The translations under genes were made by a program, and so were the position numbers. Shown one piece after another: positions 28,459 through 30,671 of a stretch of 30,671 nucleotides of DNA. Each line of letters begins with the position of its first letter. The first letter of the stretch is position 1. Source of the stretch: an uncultured Microbacterium sp. (GTDB lineage Bacteria > Actinomycetota > Actinomycetes > Actinomycetales > Microbacteriaceae); assembly GCA_937988695.1 (NCBI GenBank), contig CALKHM010000287.1:1-30671 (forward strand), in the 5' to 3' direction. The notes under the pieces are model-generated. The model was not told the DNA's origin. It did no database searches and was given only the letters and a program-made list of their open reading frames with translations.

Positions 28459-30671
28459 ATGACATCGCAGTCCCCAGCTGCCCCTTCCCGCTCCGGCGGT
28501 CGCCGGCGCCGTCTCGCTCAGCTCGCCTCGTGCGGCGCGGTGTGCGCGGTGGTGTTCGCCGTCCAACCGCTTGCCGCCTTCGCCGCTGCGCCGAGCATCA
28601 CGACATCCAGCAGCCCCGTCTCCTATGTCGAGCAGGCGCCCGCGGTGCTCGTCGGCGAGAGTGTGACGTTCTCGGGTGGCTCGAAGTACGGCGGCGGATA
28701 CGTCGACTTCGGCGTCACCGGCGGTTCGGCGGCGGAGACGCTGTCGCTGGTCACCGCATCCTCGCCCGACACGACCTCGGGAGCGGTCACCATCGTGGGC
28801 GACACCGTCTATCTCGGCAACGGATCCGGCGCGGACGTGGTCGGGAGCGTCGACAGCACGCGCTCCGGCGCGAACGGTGCGCTCCGGATCAACTTCGTGA
28901 GCCCGTTCCAGAACCCGAGCTTCGAAGACGGGTCGACGATCACGGGCTGGACGGCGATCCAGAGCCGCGTCGACCTCGGCGTCACGAACATCGCGGGGTT
29001 CGTCGCCCAGGACCAGAGCACGTACACCGGCATCTCCGGAGGCAGCGGGTACTCGGCTCCGCAGGACGACAACGCGGCGCCGCAGCGGGCGACCTACACG
29101 GTGCGACTGAACTCGACGGTGGCCAGCGACGGCCGCAACAGCCTCGAGCTCACCTCCGACATGACCACCGCCGAGGGCTGCGACGTCGTGCACGGGCCGG
29201 CCGTGTACAGCGACCCGTTCGAGGCCGCGCACAACGATAAGATCTACTTCGACTGGCGGGCGTTCCAGGGCTCCGACAACTTCCACGTCTACGGCTACAT
29301 CCTGAACACCGACACCGGCGTGCAGACGCCCGTGCTCGATCGCACCGGCGGCAACGAGGTCAACACGTTCCTCACCCAGGAGACCACGATCCCCGCGACG
29401 GGAACCTACCGGTTCGTGTTCGTGGGCGGCACACAAGACCGCACCTGCGGGATGGCAGCCGGTGCGACGCTGCTGATCGACAACGTGCGCGTGTACGGCA
29501 GCAAGGTCAGCGACGCCGTCGTCGGCCACATCGCCGACAAGCTGATGTACGCGAACTCGTCGGATGACCCGCAGACCTCGCGCACGATCGCGGTGACAGT
29601 CGCCGATGGAGACGGCGCGGTGTCGACGGCCGGCAGCATCCCTATCCAGATCACGCCGGTCGACGACGCCCCGACCTTCGCCTCGGTGGCACCGATCACA
29701 CTCACCAACACCGAGGGTGCGCAGACCTACCCGACGACCACCGGCACGCTCACCACGACCGACCCGGACAGCCCGGTCACCCCGTCCATCGTCGGCGGCA
29801 CGGCGACCACGAAGACCATCGGCGGCGTGACCTACACCCAGCAGAAGGCCGGCACCTACGGCACGCTCTATCTCGACCCGACGACCGGTGCGTACGCCTT
29901 CGTCCCGGATGCGGATGCCGCCGATGCGCGGCAGACGGACGACCAGGAGTCGTTCGAGTTCGAGATCACGGCGCCCGATCTCTCCCCCGCCGCCGGCCCC
30001 GCCAAGACCGTGCGCCAGACGCTGGCCGTCTCGCTCGAGGTCCCGGCCACCGCGCCCGGCCAGAGCACGGCCGTCGTGGCCACGGCCGGCGATCGCAGCG
30101 CACAGCTGACCTGGACCGCGCCCTCGTGGACGGCGGGGACGCCGATCACCGGGTACGCGATCGAGAGGTCGACGGACAACGGCGCCACGTGGTCGACCGT
30201 GACCGCCGACAGCGGCTCGACCGACACCAGCCGCACGGTCAGCGGGCTGGACGCCGGTGACGCCGTCGTCTTCCGCGTCGCCGCGATCAGCAAGAACGGC
30301 CAGGGCGCGTGGAGCGACCCGAGCGCGCCGGTGACGCCGTACGCCGTGCCGGATGCGCCGGCCTCGGCCGCGGTCGCCCCCGGCGACTCCTCCGCGACGC
30401 TGACCTGGTCGGCGCCGGCATCCAGCGGCAGCGCGCCGGTGACCGGCTATCGCATCGAGCAGTCCGGCGACGGCGGCAAGACCTGGGCGACGGTCGTCGC
30501 CGACACCGGCTCGACCCGCACCTCGTACGTCGCCGCGGGGCTCACCAACGGCGAGCCGCTGGCGTTCCGCGTGTCCGCGATCAACGCCGTCGGGGTCGGC
30601 CCGGCCACCCCGACGGGAACGACGACGCCGCGTACGACGGCGGCCGCCCCCGGTTCGCTGACCGCCACGCC
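28459..30671 (+). CDS. Secreted multi-domain protein with FN3 repeats, 3' end cut
   Basis: At least 737 aa; the gene continues past the window. The N-terminus (SRSGGRRRRLAQLASCGAVC...AFAAAPS) is a Sec-type signal with a long n-region, cleaved near AFA-A around residue 45. A region of about 350 residues follows, containing NPSFEDGSTITGW and a Trp/Tyr-rich beta domain with two cysteines (EGCDVVHG, DRTCGMAA) like carbohydrate-binding or lectin-like modules. Cadherin/VCBS-like strands come next (TIAVTVADGDGAVSTAG). Two fibronectin type III domains begin near residues 531 and 633 (AQLTWTAPSWTAGTPITGYA; ATLTWSAPASSGSAPVTGYR). Probably a cell-surface or secreted adhesin-like protein, with anchoring presumably encoded beyond the window. 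ATG 28459 gives the signal peptide; no strong Shine-Dalgarno is seen. Confidence 0.85.
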   Translation, partial: MTSQSPAAPSRSGGRRRRLAQLASCGAVCAVVFAVQPLAAFAAAPSITTSSSPVSYVEQAPAVLVGESVTFSGGSKYGGGYVDFGVTGGSAAETLSLVTASSPDTTSGAVTIVGDTVYLGNGSGADVVGSVDSTRSGANGALRINFVSPFQNPSFEDGSTITGWTAIQSRVDLGVTNIAGFVAQDQSTYTGISGGSGYSAPQDDNAAPQRATYTVRLNSTVASDGRNSLELTSDMTTAEGCDVVHGPAVYSDPFEAAHNDKIYFDWRAFQGSDNFHVYGYILNTDTGVQTPVLDRTGGNEVNTFLTQETTIPATGTYRFVFVGGTQDRTCGMAAGATLLIDNVRVYGSKVSDAVVGHIADKLMYANSSDDPQTSRTIAVTVADGDGAVSTAGSIPIQITPVDDAPTFASVAPITLTNTEGAQTYPTTTGTLTTTDPDSPVTPSIVGGTATTKTIGGVTYTQQKAGTYGTLYLDPTTGAYAFVPDADAADARQTDDQESFEFEITAPDLSPAAGPAKTVRQTLAVSLEVPATAPGQSTAVVATAGDRSAQLTWTAPSWTAGTPITGYAIERSTDNGATWSTVTADSGSTDTSRTVSGLDAGDAVVFRVAAISKNGQGAWSDPSAPVTPYAVPDAPASAAVAPGDSSATLTWSAPASSGSAPVTGYRIEQSGDGGKTWATVVADTGSTRTSYVAAGLTNGEPLAFRVSAINAVGVGPATPTGTTTPRTTAAAPGSLTAT

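Overview
The window is high-GC (about 70%) actinobacterial chromosomal DNA. Gene types, codon use, GTG starts and many apparently leaderless genes suggest Microbacteriaceae, probably Microbacterium or a close relative; this is an inference from the content, not a database result. It is mostly ordinary core and semi-core metabolism, with several unusual small repeat families.

Layout. 1-1564: end of a sugar ABC importer (ATPase C-terminus, then a XylH/GguB-type permease). 1565-2944: a TauE/SafE membrane protein flanked on both sides by 20-bp tandem arrays. 2945-5390 (minus): an SDR / enoyl-CoA hydratase / SDR operon that looks like acyl-CoA oxidation. 5508-5855: a DUF488 protein. 6028-7984 (minus): a membrane-anchored HNH (DUF1524) protein and a ribokinase. 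8368-9093: an APH(3')-like kinase. 9095-10546 (minus): an MFS sugar porter. 10784-11059: a small unknown protein. 11259-14264 (minus): an ECF importer (ykoE-type S, fused double ATPase, T) under a TPP riboswitch. 14400-15779: an S11 peptidase. 15783-18372 (minus): ketopantoate-reductase-like protein, a VapBC/Phd-PIN pair and a J-domain protein. 18374-19435 (minus): 3-hydroxyisobutyryl-CoA-hydrolase-like protein. 19547-22008: a two-gene ABC exporter. 22043-22483 (minus): a small PH-like protein. 22591-28243: a tightly overlapping coenzyme F420 operon (fbiC, a Baeyer-Villiger-type monooxygenase, an FGD-like F420 glucose-6-phosphate dehydrogenase, cofC/fbiD). 28459-end: a large secreted FN3 protein, cut by the window edge.

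The most interesting region is the F420 operon. First, the CofH half of FbiC has lost the CxxxCxxC motif that holds the radical-SAM cluster, while the CofG half keeps it. Second, two copies of a palindromic element of 81 and 82 bp, with ends TTCAGAACTC and GAGTTCTG, sit in this operon. One lies in frame in the FbiC interdomain linker. The other lies at the very start of cofC. Removing exactly 82 bp there restores an ATG that overlaps the upstream stop codon and reads straight into the normal CofC N-terminus. As it stands, cofC has no ATG, GTG or TTG before its first conserved strand.

Two other dispersed families are visible. One is a pair of 20-bp tandem arrays in opposite orientation around tauE, each built from the same two interchangeable decamer types. 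The other is an about 85-bp AT-richer palindromic element found twice, in inverted orientation, each time between two convergent genes. All three families, and a strongly enriched heptamer GGCATCC/GGATGCC, look lineage-specific and can be checked by genome searches.
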